A program made the position numbers and the translations under genes. The notes below the pieces were generated by a model that made no database searches, was not told the DNA's origin, and saw nothing but the letters and a program-made list of their open reading frames with translations. A stretch of DNA of 64,000 nt from an uncultured Rhodospirillaceae bacterium (lineage in GTDB: Bacteria; Pseudomonadota; Alphaproteobacteria; Rhodospirillales; Magnetospirillaceae): NCBI GenBank assembly GCA_903901915.1, contig CAIUSV010000084.1:1-64000 (forward strand), given 5' to 3'. Shown here piece by piece: positions 24,477 to 33,539 of this stretch (the first letter of the stretch is position 1; each line of letters opens with the position of its first letter).

Positions 24477-26318
24477 ATGGCGATGTCATTTCGTCTGAAG
24501 ACAATAGTGGGGATTGCCGCGATTGAAGCGGCTCTCCTCGTCACTCTCGTTTGGAGTGGTCTTGGTTATATTCAGACAACAAATGAAACGGCACTTAATC
24601 GTCGCGCTTCCGATACGGCGCTGATGTTTTCAACAAACCTAAAAAATTATATAATTTCTTCTGATATTGCCTCCATATATGCCTTCTTCAGGGAAAATGA
24701 AAAGAACAATGATCTTGCATCAGCATATCTCTTTGATGAGCGCGGACAAAAAATTTCTGGGTTCAGTAAGTCATTGGAACAAGACTCGATTATTTCAAAA
24801 GGAAGCGCGCTAATCGAGGAAGGCGGAATCGTGTTCGGCCGGGTCGATGTCGGATATGATACCAGGGGAATTCGCGAGGCTGTTTTGGAGGCAAGACGCT
24901 TATTCATATCTATTGCACTTGTTGAAATCGTTCTTGTCGCTCTATTTTCCTACCTTCTCGGGACACATCTTACCCAACGGATCAAGTTGTTGGAGAATGG
25001 TGTGATGAAGGTTGCCAATGGTGAGTTTAGCTATGTGGCATCGGCTGTTTCCCACGACGAGATCGGAAGAACCATCGTCGCGTTCAATAGAATGGTTGAC
25101 GTTTTGAGGTCAAGTCACGAAATATCGACGATTAAAAATAAGCTGAGCGAGGCTCACCGTATCGCCCGTCTTGGATATATTGAAATGAACAGCGCAACCG
25201 GTGTGTGGACGATTGGCGATGGTGCGCATGATATGCTTGGGTTAAGTCCATCGGTGTCATCTGGTATGATGGATTCTGTGTTTTGTAATGTTATTTCTGA
25301 CGATTATGAAAGGTTGCGCGATATCGTTGGCCGCTTTGATTTCAATAATCTTGATATAGAAATGAAAGTGGATGGCAAGATTCTTCATGCCCTTGGGCAA
25401 TCAACAGAAACAACTCTGGAAGAGAATACCTTCGTCGTTACCTTGCAAGACGTGACGCAGCAGCGTGCCGCCGAGCGCGAGCGAACGGTATTGATTGAGC
25501 GGCTGTCCGAGGCAAGCCGACTGGAATCGCTCGGTACCTTGGCTGGCGGGGTGGCGCATGAAATCAATACGCCGGCGCAGTATATCGGCGACAATCTGTC
25601 CTTCATCAAGGATTTGCTGCCCCGTCTTCTCGATGTCGCCACGGAGGCCCGTGCGGCGGCTACGACCGGGGATTGGACCAGGGTGGCCGCTGCCGCGGCC
25701 GCGTTCAATTATGATTTCGCCGTGCAGGAACTACCCGTTGCCGCCGACCAGGCGTTGGCCGGGATCGAACGAATTTCCACGATTGTTACGGCGATCAAGG
25801 CGTTCTCGTACCCCAGTGGCAAGACGCCGATGCCATTTGATATCAACCGGGCGATCGAGATGGCCGCGACAGTGACATCAAGCCAATGGAAATACGTTGC
25901 GACTCTCGATCTGAGGCTCGATCACGATCTCCCTGCGTTGAATGCCATAGAAGGTGAAATTAATCAGGTTCTTATAAATCTCATCGTTAACGCGGCGCAG
26001 GCCATCGGCGAAGCCGAGAATCGGGATCCGGGCCGAATCGATATCGCGACCCGATTGGTGGACCGCGATATTGAAGTCTCGGTTGCGGATACCGGTGTCG
26101 GCATTTCCGCCGAGAACCAGGGCCGGTTGTTCGAGATGTTTTTCACCACCAAGCCGCCGGGCCAGGGCACCGGGCAAGGTCTGGCCATCACCCGGGCAAT
26201 CATTCTTCGCCATGGCGGCTCCATTCGCGTCGAGTCGAAGCCGGGGGCCGGTGCCTGTTTCCTTGTACGATTGCCGGTTGATGGTCCACCACCGGAGCTC
26301 CGGGAGGTCCCGGCATGA
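24477..26318 (+). CDS. Membrane sensor histidine kinase downstream of a PhnD-like binding protein
   Basis: About 613 residues. Membrane segments lie at about 8-30 and 145-168; a periplasmic loop of about 115 residues sits between them; HAMP is at about 170-220, and a PAS-like stretch follows to about 325. HisKA has GTLAGGVAHEINTPAQY with His near residue 360, followed by a long helical insert (AARAAATTGDWTRVAAAAAAF), then HATPase with NQVLINLIVNAAQAIGEA, VADTGVGI and GQGTGQGLAITRAI. The AHEINTP H-box and the insert are shared with the receiver-PAS kinase at 55311. It has no receiver, and no response-regulator gene is adjacent. ATG 24477 is the likely start; ATG 24483 is close. Confidence 0.85.
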   Translation: MAMSFRLKTIVGIAAIEAALLVTLVWSGLGYIQTTNETALNRRASDTALMFSTNLKNYIISSDIASIYAFFRENEKNNDLASAYLFDERGQKISGFSKSLEQDSIISKGSALIEEGGIVFGRVDVGYDTRGIREAVLEARRLFISIALVEIVLVALFSYLLGTHLTQRIKLLENGVMKVANGEFSYVASAVSHDEIGRTIVAFNRMVDVLRSSHEISTIKNKLSEAHRIARLGYIEMNSATGVWTIGDGAHDMLGLSPSVSSGMMDSVFCNVISDDYERLRDIVGRFDFNNLDIEMKVDGKILHALGQSTETTLEENTFVVTLQDVTQQRAAERERTVLIERLSEASRLESLGTLAGGVAHEINTPAQYIGDNLSFIKDLLPRLLDVATEARAAATTGDWTRVAAAAAAFNYDFAVQELPVAADQALAGIERISTIVTAIKAFSYPSGKTPMPFDINRAIEMAATVTSSQWKYVATLDLRLDHDLPALNAIEGEINQVLINLIVNAAQAIGEAENRDPGRIDIATRLVDRDIEVSVADTGVGISAENQGRLFEMFFTTKPPGQGTGQGLAITRAIILRHGGSIRVESKPGAGACFLVRLPVDGPPPELREVPA

Positions 26319-26352
26319 ATTTCCTTCACGGAGCGACGCGGCCGATTTGATG

Positions 26353-28335
26353 CTACGCCGCGGGGAGTGGGGCCGGCATTCCCTGCTCCGGGCCTCCGAC
26401 CTCACCGGCGGCGGGGAGGGTGAAAAAAAAGGTCGATCCCTTGTCTTGAACCGATTCCACCCAGATGCGGCCGCCATGCCGTTCGACCACCTTCTTGCAG
26501 ATCGCGAGGCCGATGCCGGTTCCCTCGTATTGGTCTCGTGTATGCAGCCGCTGGAAGATGCCGAAAATGCGGTCGAAATGTGAGGCATCGATGCCGATGC
26601 CGTTGTCGGCAACCCGGAACTCCCACGCGCCATCGATCGGGCGGCATGATATCAGGACCGACGGCGGGCGCTCCGGGGAACTGTATTTGAGCGCATTGCC
26701 GATCAGGTTCTGGCACAGCCGCATGACCTGAACGGGATCGCCCATCACCACGGCCGCCTGTACCGTTTCATCGATGGTCACCTCCGCCTGGCTGTCATCG
26801 ATCGCCGCCTTCAAGTGAATGAGGGCCAGTTGGAGCACCGGAAAAATCGGCATCGGGGCGATGGGGTCGCCGCGGTTGTCGATCCGGGCGAACGCCAGGA
26901 GGTCCAGTACCAGTTGATCCATCCGCTTGGCGCCATCACGGGCAAAATCCAGGAAGATATGACCATCGTGATCGAGGTGGTGGCCATATCGGCGTTCGAT
27001 CAACGACAGGTAACTGCTGATCATGCGCAACGGCTCGCGCAGATCGTGACTCGCGACATAGGCGAATTGTTCCAGTTCGGCATTCGATGCCGACAGGTCA
27101 CGGTTCAGTTTTTCCAGTTCAAGGGTTTTGGCCGCCAACCCCTGCTCGGCCGAGCGGCGGGCGGTGATATCCTCGATGACGCCGACAAGCCCCAGTGTCT
27201 GTCCGGTCTCCGTCAGCATTCGTTGGCCGGTGAGGTGGCCCCAGAATTCCACGCCGTCGCCGCGCCAATAGCGCCTCTCCAGATCGACACTCTGGATATC
27301 GCTGGCCAGCAGGGCGAGCATGCGGGCGCGTCCTTCCGACCGTTCCGTCTCGTGAACATGGGCAACGTATTCGCTGCCGATCAGCTGCTCCGGCGGACTG
27401 CCGAACATGGTCGCCATGCGACGGTTCGCATGGGTGATGATCCCATCGGTGTTGACAAAGAAAATGGCCACGCTGGAGGCGTCATAGATCAGCCGAAGTT
27501 CTTCCTCACGCGCGCGCAGGTTGGCGTTTATAAGCTCCGCCTCGCGGACGGCGTCCGCCAGTTGGCCTTCCACCAATTTCCTCTCGTCGATTTCCTTCAA
27601 CAGTTCCCGCCGCGAGACCATGCTGTCATATAACGTGTCCGCCATCCTGTCGAACGCGGTGGCCACCGCTCCGATTTCCGAGTGTCCCGCGAAGCCGAAC
27701 CGGTAGTCGCGCTCTCCCTGCCCGAAACGGCGAATACCTATGCGAAGGTATTCCAGCGGCCGGATCACCAGAACCACGACGCCGCTGAAGGTGGCGAGAA
27801 GTACCAGAACGGATGTCAATACGAAGATCCAGGACGCCACCCTGATCTGACGCTCCGCCTCGCGTATGCCGTCGCGGTTGGCGTTGGAGACGGCCGCCAC
27901 CTGTTCGGCCAAGGCACCGATGCGCAACCGCAGTTGCTCGAGCAGGGCGGCTTCCTGGACCTCGGAACCCGAGTTGGGCGGCGCCTGGTTCAATTCGACC
28001 ACCCGCTGAAACAATTCGCCAAGCTTCGCGTGGTGTTCGGCCATCTGAGGCAGTTGTGCCGAGCCGAAGCCGCCGACCGGGGGGCTGGAGATCATGGTTC
28101 CGACCGAGGCGTGGCGTACCAGCCATTGGCGTTCCACCCGCCGCGAGTGGTGGACGGTGTATTCGTTGGTCAACGCCGTCAAATGATACACGCCGTCGGC
28201 AAGCCGGTCGGCATACTCATCGTTCCTACCGGCGTGTTTCTCTTGTTCTAGGGTTGTATAGACCACTGTTCCGGTCACGGCGGTGACCGATGATGAAACG
28301 GCTATTGCTATCCAGAGCAATACCGAGATCCGCAT
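26353..28335 (-). CDS. Membrane sensor histidine kinase paired with an NMT1-type binding protein
   Basis: 660 residues. A first membrane segment (about 5-28) and a second (about 170-195, WIFVLTSVLVLLATFSGVVVLV) enclose a periplasmic helical region; then HAMP (VIRPLEYLRIGIRRFGQGE), coiled coil, PAS (LIYDASSVAIFFVNTDGIITHANR), HisKA with YVASHDLREPLRM (His near 428), and HATPase (NLIGNALKYSS, VADNGIGI, YEGTGIGLAICKKVVERHGG). The H-box and the IFGIFQRLH segment are of the phytochrome-like kinase type. It starts 28 bases after the binding-protein gene, so the two are one transcription unit. It converges with the other binding-protein/kinase pair. Confidence 0.88.
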   Translation of the reverse strand: MRISVLLWIAIAVSSSVTAVTGTVVYTTLEQEKHAGRNDEYADRLADGVYHLTALTNEYTVHHSRRVERQWLVRHASVGTMISSPPVGGFGSAQLPQMAEHHAKLGELFQRVVELNQAPPNSGSEVQEAALLEQLRLRIGALAEQVAAVSNANRDGIREAERQIRVASWIFVLTSVLVLLATFSGVVVLVIRPLEYLRIGIRRFGQGERDYRFGFAGHSEIGAVATAFDRMADTLYDSMVSRRELLKEIDERKLVEGQLADAVREAELINANLRAREEELRLIYDASSVAIFFVNTDGIITHANRRMATMFGSPPEQLIGSEYVAHVHETERSEGRARMLALLASDIQSVDLERRYWRGDGVEFWGHLTGQRMLTETGQTLGLVGVIEDITARRSAEQGLAAKTLELEKLNRDLSASNAELEQFAYVASHDLREPLRMISSYLSLIERRYGHHLDHDGHIFLDFARDGAKRMDQLVLDLLAFARIDNRGDPIAPMPIFPVLQLALIHLKAAIDDSQAEVTIDETVQAAVVMGDPVQVMRLCQNLIGNALKYSSPERPPSVLISCRPIDGAWEFRVADNGIGIDASHFDRIFGIFQRLHTRDQYEGTGIGLAICKKVVERHGGRIWVESVQDKGSTFFFTLPAAGEVGGPEQGMPAPLPAA

Positions 28336-28363
28336 GCGCAGCCCCTCTTTTCGCTCCGATATC

Positions 28364-29377
28364 CTAGCGATAGATCGTCACCGCCCGTGGCTGAATACGC
28401 TCCAGGGCCGCATACGACACGAAATCCAGATAGTCAGGCAAGCTGTTGCCTTCCACAAGATGCTCTGCCATCGCCCAGCGGGCTTCCGAATCCAAGGTCG
28501 CCAGCAACCATTGTTTCAACGTTACCTCGAAAGTGAACGTCGGCCAGAGGGAGCGTACAAGCGAGAATTCCTGATTGATGAATTTGGAAACCAGTTCCTG
28601 GGACTCCTGGGGATGGCTGGCGATGAATTCGTTGGCAAGGATCAGCCCCCGCAGCATGGCCTCTATGGCCTTGGAGTTGCCGGCGATGAAGTCGCGCCGT
28701 GCGATCAGATTGAACGTCTCGATATAGGCTCGCTCATGCGGGATGGCGACGATCGCGTCGCCCATTTTCCGTTGAGCGATCAAGCCAAAGGGTTGCCAGA
28801 CGGAAACCGCGTCGACGGCATGCGAGGCCAGGGCGTCGGCCAATTCCTCGGGTTGGAAATAGGCGATGGACACGTCGCTGGGCGTCAGTCCTTGCAACAC
28901 GAGGATCTGGGACAAAAAGAAATGAGCCGCCGATCCCCTGATGGTGCCGATCCGGCGGCCTTTCAGGTCCCGCGGGGTGACTATTGCGCTGTCGCGCCGG
29001 GCCAGCAGCTGGACATCGTCCTCGTTGCTGACAAAAGTGGCGAAAATGGCGAAATCGTCGCGCTTGAAGCTGTTGAACATGACCACCGCCTCGGACGAGG
29101 TGGCAATGTCGGCTTCTCCGGCGAACATCGCCGCGATGGTTCGGTGACCGCCGATGATCTTGATTGGGCGGGCATCGATACCCTGCCGCTCGAAATAGCC
29201 CTTTTCGAGGGCGACGATCACCGGAGCCGAAAGCGGCGTAAGCGAGACCGCCAGCCTTACCAGCGGCCTTTCGGCGGCAAGGGACTGGCGAGGCAGCATC
29301 ACGATCAGGGCGAGCAGGAGAAGCACGCACCAATGCCAGCCACTCTCCCTCGGCGATGCTGCTCGTCGTCGCGCCAT
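28364..29377 (-). CDS. NMT1/SsuA-type periplasmic solute-binding protein, kinase-linked
   Basis: About 337 residues; leader CVLLLLALIVMLPRQSLA-AE. The mature protein has an NMT1/thiamine-biosynthesis-like fold: PLVRLAVSLTPLSAPVIVA, EKGYFERQGIDARPIKIIGG, GEADIATSSEAVVM, LKGRRIGTIRGSAAHFFLSQ. These proteins usually feed ABC importers for sulfonates, nitrate or pyrimidines, but none is adjacent here. The start at ATG 29377 has GAGAGG upstream. A sensor kinase begins 28 bases after its stop. A signal-delivery role is inferred; ligand unknown. Confidence 0.82.
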   Translation of the reverse strand: MARRRAASPRESGWHWCVLLLLALIVMLPRQSLAAERPLVRLAVSLTPLSAPVIVALEKGYFERQGIDARPIKIIGGHRTIAAMFAGEADIATSSEAVVMFNSFKRDDFAIFATFVSNEDDVQLLARRDSAIVTPRDLKGRRIGTIRGSAAHFFLSQILVLQGLTPSDVSIAYFQPEELADALASHAVDAVSVWQPFGLIAQRKMGDAIVAIPHERAYIETFNLIARRDFIAGNSKAIEAMLRGLILANEFIASHPQESQELVSKFINQEFSLVRSLWPTFTFEVTLKQWLLATLDSEARWAMAEHLVEGNSLPDYLDFVSYAALERIQPRAVTIYR

Positions 29378-29941
29378 AAGGCCTCTCCGCTCCACGAGAT
29401 CACGTCACTGGGTGGCAAGCCATCCGGCGGCGCAAGCCACGGCGGCCAGAGCCGACCATACCCAAGCGTGATTGCGACGGCGATGGTGGATCAATCGCGG
29501 ACAGGCAGTAAGGCCAAAGTGTCGGAAACCGGCCATTGTCGCCTCCAAGGCGGTGGTGCGTTTGGCCGAGCGAGACCGTAATGGCAGGCATCGCCCGGCT
29601 TAACCATTCCCTCTTGACTGGCGGGCAAGGAGGGATCGGTCTTCAAACTGTGACGGGCTTGCCGACCGTGGTCGAGTCCATCTTGATGACGATTTGTACC
29701 ATGACAATAAAGGCTCGCCGATCCGGCGCGGCGGATGTCCTTAGACGATGTTCACCGAAAGCGTGTCAACCATATGGAGTGGGCGCCGTGGGAATCCTGC
29801 CAAATGATCCATCGTCTCGTCACAGCGGCATATGAGTCCGAGATCTATGCTTTTTGTATAATCGGACTTCTTGGCAGCCGCCGATCGAGTTAATCTGCCA
29901 GCGACCGTGGGCGGGCTGGCCGCCCGGTCGGGACATGACGG
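29378..29941. other. 564-base gap between the binding-protein gene and the GGDEF-EAL gene
   Basis: I find no convincing gene. Several short frames exist on both strands (for example 29536-29835 on the plus strand and 29400-29591 on the minus strand), but they lack ribosome sites and recognisable domains. A TATAAT at 29857-29862 lies about 80 bases before the GGDEF-EAL start and could be its -10 box, without a clear -35. The region must hold two divergent promoters. Confidence 0.4.
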
Positions 29942-32900
29942 ATGCGCCCCTTGCCGCGGATACGCCTGCTGTTGATCCTGGGTCTGGTCGGCATCAACCT
30001 GCTGATGTTCACCCTGTCGGGATATTGGCTGTTTCAAAGCCGGGGGAAATATGAACTTCGGGCGCAAACGCTGACACAGACCATCGCCGGAGCGGTGGAT
30101 CTGAACGTTTCCAAGACGATCGAAAAAGTCCGTCTGGCCATGGACACGATGGTTGAAAAGGTCGAGGCCGAAATCGGCAAGGGCCTCGATAAGCCGGCCG
30201 TGAACGACTTCCTGACCCGGTATCTGCCGCGCATCCCCGAGATCGAAGGCCTTCGCGTGACCAACAGGGATGGCCTGATCATTCTAGGAAACGACATTAA
30301 CGAACAAGACCGGGTCAGTCTGGAGGACCGCGACTATTTTATTCACCACCGGGATAGTGCCAGCAACGACTTGTACATATCGAAGCCGCTGTGGGGGCGC
30401 ATTTCAAACCATTATATTATTGTTTTTTCACAACGCTATAATCGTCCTGACGGCAGTTTTGCCGGAGTGGTTTATGCCACCATCGCCCTGGATCATTTCA
30501 ACGAAGTCCTGTCACGCTACCGACTTGGCCCCGATGACACGATCGTGATTCGGGATTCCGATCTCGGGCTTATCGCCCGTTATCCGCTTCTGGTTGACCA
30601 TCCGGCCGGAAAGGTCGGCAGCCGCGAGGTGTCGCAGGAACTGGTCAGGCTGTTTCAGTCGGGATCTTCCCCCACCACCTACCAAGCCGTGGCACCGGCC
30701 GACGGCATCGGGCGCGTTCTGACCTTCCGCCGCCTGGAGGCGGTGCCGATGGTCGTGGTGGTCGGGCTGGCGAGCAAGGGCTATCTGGCGGACTGGTACA
30801 CGGAGGTCTACAAGACGATTGCGATGGATTTCGGCTTTTTCCTGCTGTCGCTGTTGCTGGGGGGCTTCCTGCTGCGGTCGTTCAGTGCGGTGCAAAAAAG
30901 CGCCGACCGGTTGAACGAGGCCCAGCGCATCGCCCATGTGGGCAGTTGGATGTTGGATCCGGCGAGCGGGAAGTTATTGTGGAGCGACGAAATATTTCGT
31001 CTGTTTGAAGTCGATCCCAAACGGTTTGGTGCCACCTACGACGCGTTTCTCGATGCCGTTCATCCCGATGACCGCGACGCGGTCAATCGCGCCTACACCG
31101 AGTCCCTCGCAAATCGCACGCCCTTCGACATCAATCATCGCCTGCTCATGCCCGACGGCCGCATAAAGTGGGTTCAAGAGCGCGGCATATCCGATTTCGA
31201 CGTGGCGGGCAGGCCGTTGCGGTCGCGCGGTACCGTTCAGGATATCACCGCAAGCGAGACGGCCGCGCGCGAACAGCGACGCCTTAGCCGCGCGCTTCGC
31301 CTGCTGGGCGACAGCAACGCGGCTCTGGTTCATGCCGAGACCGAGCAAACTCTTCTGTTCGATATCTGTCGGCTGGTCGTCGAGTCCGGCGGCTATCTGA
31401 TGGCCTGGATCGGTGTTGCCGAGCACGACGACGGGAAGTCCGTGCGTCCGGTGGCGCAATCCGGTTTCGAGGACGGCTATCTGGACGGTATCAGGGTGTC
31501 CTGGGATGAAGCCCAAGATATCGGGCGCGGTCCCATCGGCATCGCGATCAGAACCGGACAGACAGAGGTAAACCAGGACTATAACACCAATCCCCAATTG
31601 GCTCCCTGGCGTGAGGCCGCCCGTCGGCGAGGCTATAAATCAAGCATTGGCCTGCCCATGCAGATCCGGGGGTCCACCATCGGCGTTCTGTCCATCTACG
31701 CCGCCGAAGCGGACGCCTTCAATGCGGAAGAAGTGGCCCTGTTGGAAGAACTGGCCCTTAATCTGGCGTTTGGTATCGCGGCATTGCGAATGCGAGATCA
31801 GAACAAGGCGGCCAATGCGGAACTGGCCATTGCCGCGACTGCCTTCAATTCACAGGAAGGCATGGTCGTCACCGATGCGAACAGCATCATTCTGCGGGTC
31901 AACCAAGCCTTCGTCGCCAGTTCCGGCTACGCGGCGGCCGAGGTGGTCGGGCAGAACCCCCGTCTGCTCAAATCCGGGCGGCATGACGCCGAATTCTATC
32001 GCGCCATGTGGGAGTCGGTGAGCGCATCCGGAATGTGGCAGGGCGAGATTTGGAACCGCCGCAAGACGGGCGAGGACTATCTGGCGTGGCTTACCATATC
32101 GGCGGTAAAGAACAGCGATGGCGCGGTAACGAACTACGTTGGAACCCAATTCGATATCACGGAACGCAAAAAAGCGCAGGAGCGGATTCAGAACCTGGCG
32201 TTCTTTGACCAATTGACGGGACTGCCGAATCGAACGCTGTTGCTCGATCGCCTGAAGCAGGCGATGACGGCCAGCGCCCGCAACGGAAGTCATTGTGCCC
32301 TGCTGCTCGCCGATCTCGATGACTTCAAGACGATCAATGATATTCTCGGTCACGAAATGGGCGACTTCGTGTTGAGGCAGGTGGCGCAGCGCCTGACCGA
32401 GTGTGTTCGTGCCGAAGACAGCGTGTCCCGGTTGGGCGGGGATGAATTCATCCTGATGCTGGTTGGGCTGAGTGACAACGAAACCGAGGCCGCCAGTCAG
32501 GTCGAAGCCGTCAGCGAAACCGTCCTGGCGGCACTCAACAGGCCGCATCAGATCAATGACCTTCCGCGCCATTGTACGCCGAGCATTGGAATTACCTTAT
32601 TCAAGGGGCACGCCAGTTCCGCCGAGAACATTCTCAAGCAGGCCGACATGGCCATGTACCGCGCCAAGGCGGCCGGCCGGAATACAATCCGTTTCTTCGA
32701 TCCGGAAATGGAAACCGTGGTCATGGCCCGAGCCGCCATGGAGGCGGACCTGCGGGAGGCCATTCGGCAGAATCAGTTTCTTCTACACTATCAGCCTCAG
32801 GTGGTCGGCTCGGGGCGGGTAACCGGCGCCGAAGCCCTGGTCCGTTGGCAGCATCCCAAACGCGGCATGGTGTCGCCCGGTCAGTTCATTCCCTTGGCCG

Positions 32901-33496
32901 AAGAAACGGGCCTGATTCTATCCCTGGGCGCCTGGGTGCTGGAAAGCGCATGCCGTCAACTGGCCGACTGGGCAAGGCGCCCGGAGATGGCCGATCTCAC
33001 CATCGCGGTGAATGTCAGCGCCCGTCAGTTCCGGCAGCCCGATTTTGTCGATACGGTCCTGGAGACGATCAAGATAACCGGGGCCAATCCACAACGGCTG
33101 AAGCTGGAGCTGACGGAAAGTATGCTGGTGGATAACATCCAGGATATTATCGAGAAGATGTTTTCCCTGAAGGGGCGGGGGGTTGGATTTTCGCTGGATG
33201 ACTTTGGAACCGGCTATTCCTCCCTTTCATATCTGAAGCGCTTACCGTTGGATCAATTGAAGATCGACCAGTCGTTTGTTCGCGATGTTCTGGTCGATCC
33301 CAACGACGCCTCGATCGCCAGGACGATCGTCAGTCTGGCTCAAAGCCTTGGTCTGGGTGTCATCGCCGAAGGGGTCGAAACCGCCGAGCAGCGGGACTTT
33401 CTCGCCAACTCCGGCTGTCATGCCTACCAGGGCTATTTCTTCAGCCGGCCACTACCCCTGGCGGATTTCGAGTGGTTTGTCCGTCAATCGGCCTGA
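29942..33496 (+). CDS. Membrane GGDEF-EAL protein with Cache, PAS and GAF sensor domains
   Basis: 1184 residues, both c-di-GMP domains present. Order: N-terminal membrane segment (LLLILGLVGINLLMFTLSGYW), Cache-type periplasmic region (about 35-275, EGLRVTNRDGLIILGND, DRDYFIHHRDS), second membrane segment (about 290-310), PAS (HVGSWMLDPASGKLLWS), GAF (about 455-625), PAS (AFNSQEGMVVTDANS), GGDEF with LGGDEF near 831, and EAL with AEALVRW near 963 plus DDFGTGYSSL and IAEGVET. Both motif sets look intact, so it could make or break c-di-GMP according to signal. ATG 29942 is chosen; no strong ribosome site. It stands alone. Confidence 0.9.
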   Translation: MRPLPRIRLLLILGLVGINLLMFTLSGYWLFQSRGKYELRAQTLTQTIAGAVDLNVSKTIEKVRLAMDTMVEKVEAEIGKGLDKPAVNDFLTRYLPRIPEIEGLRVTNRDGLIILGNDINEQDRVSLEDRDYFIHHRDSASNDLYISKPLWGRISNHYIIVFSQRYNRPDGSFAGVVYATIALDHFNEVLSRYRLGPDDTIVIRDSDLGLIARYPLLVDHPAGKVGSREVSQELVRLFQSGSSPTTYQAVAPADGIGRVLTFRRLEAVPMVVVVGLASKGYLADWYTEVYKTIAMDFGFFLLSLLLGGFLLRSFSAVQKSADRLNEAQRIAHVGSWMLDPASGKLLWSDEIFRLFEVDPKRFGATYDAFLDAVHPDDRDAVNRAYTESLANRTPFDINHRLLMPDGRIKWVQERGISDFDVAGRPLRSRGTVQDITASETAAREQRRLSRALRLLGDSNAALVHAETEQTLLFDICRLVVESGGYLMAWIGVAEHDDGKSVRPVAQSGFEDGYLDGIRVSWDEAQDIGRGPIGIAIRTGQTEVNQDYNTNPQLAPWREAARRRGYKSSIGLPMQIRGSTIGVLSIYAAEADAFNAEEVALLEELALNLAFGIAALRMRDQNKAANAELAIAATAFNSQEGMVVTDANSIILRVNQAFVASSGYAAAEVVGQNPRLLKSGRHDAEFYRAMWESVSASGMWQGEIWNRRKTGEDYLAWLTISAVKNSDGAVTNYVGTQFDITERKKAQERIQNLAFFDQLTGLPNRTLLLDRLKQAMTASARNGSHCALLLADLDDFKTINDILGHEMGDFVLRQVAQRLTECVRAEDSVSRLGGDEFILMLVGLSDNETEAASQVEAVSETVLAALNRPHQINDLPRHCTPSIGITLFKGHASSAENILKQADMAMYRAKAAGRNTIRFFDPEMETVVMARAAMEADLREAIRQNQFLLHYQPQVVGSGRVTGAEALVRWQHPKRGMVSPGQFIPLAEETGLILSLGAWVLESACRQLADWARRPEMADLTIAVNVSARQFRQPDFVDTVLETIKITGANPQRLKLELTESMLVDNIQDIIEKMFSLKGRGVGFSLDDFGTGYSSLSYLKRLPLDQLKIDQSFVRDVLVDPNDASIARTIVSLAQSLGLGVIAEGVETAEQRDFLANSGCHAYQGYFFSRPLPLADFEWFVRQSA

Positions 33497-33539
33497 TCGT
33501 CGGCGGGCGGGGGCGCAAGGAGGCGCGGACTTTCGGTGG

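Noticed and set aside
28283-29581. Plus-strand open frame of 432 codons opposite the NMT1-type binding protein
   Set aside because: Antisense shadow; the minus-strand protein has a leader and a clear binding fold.
29536-29835. Plus-strand frame of 99 codons in the gap before the GGDEF-EAL gene
   Set aside because: A stretch (HSLLTGGQGG) recalls a transposase fragment, but it is too short and lacks other motifs, a ribosome site or inverted ends.
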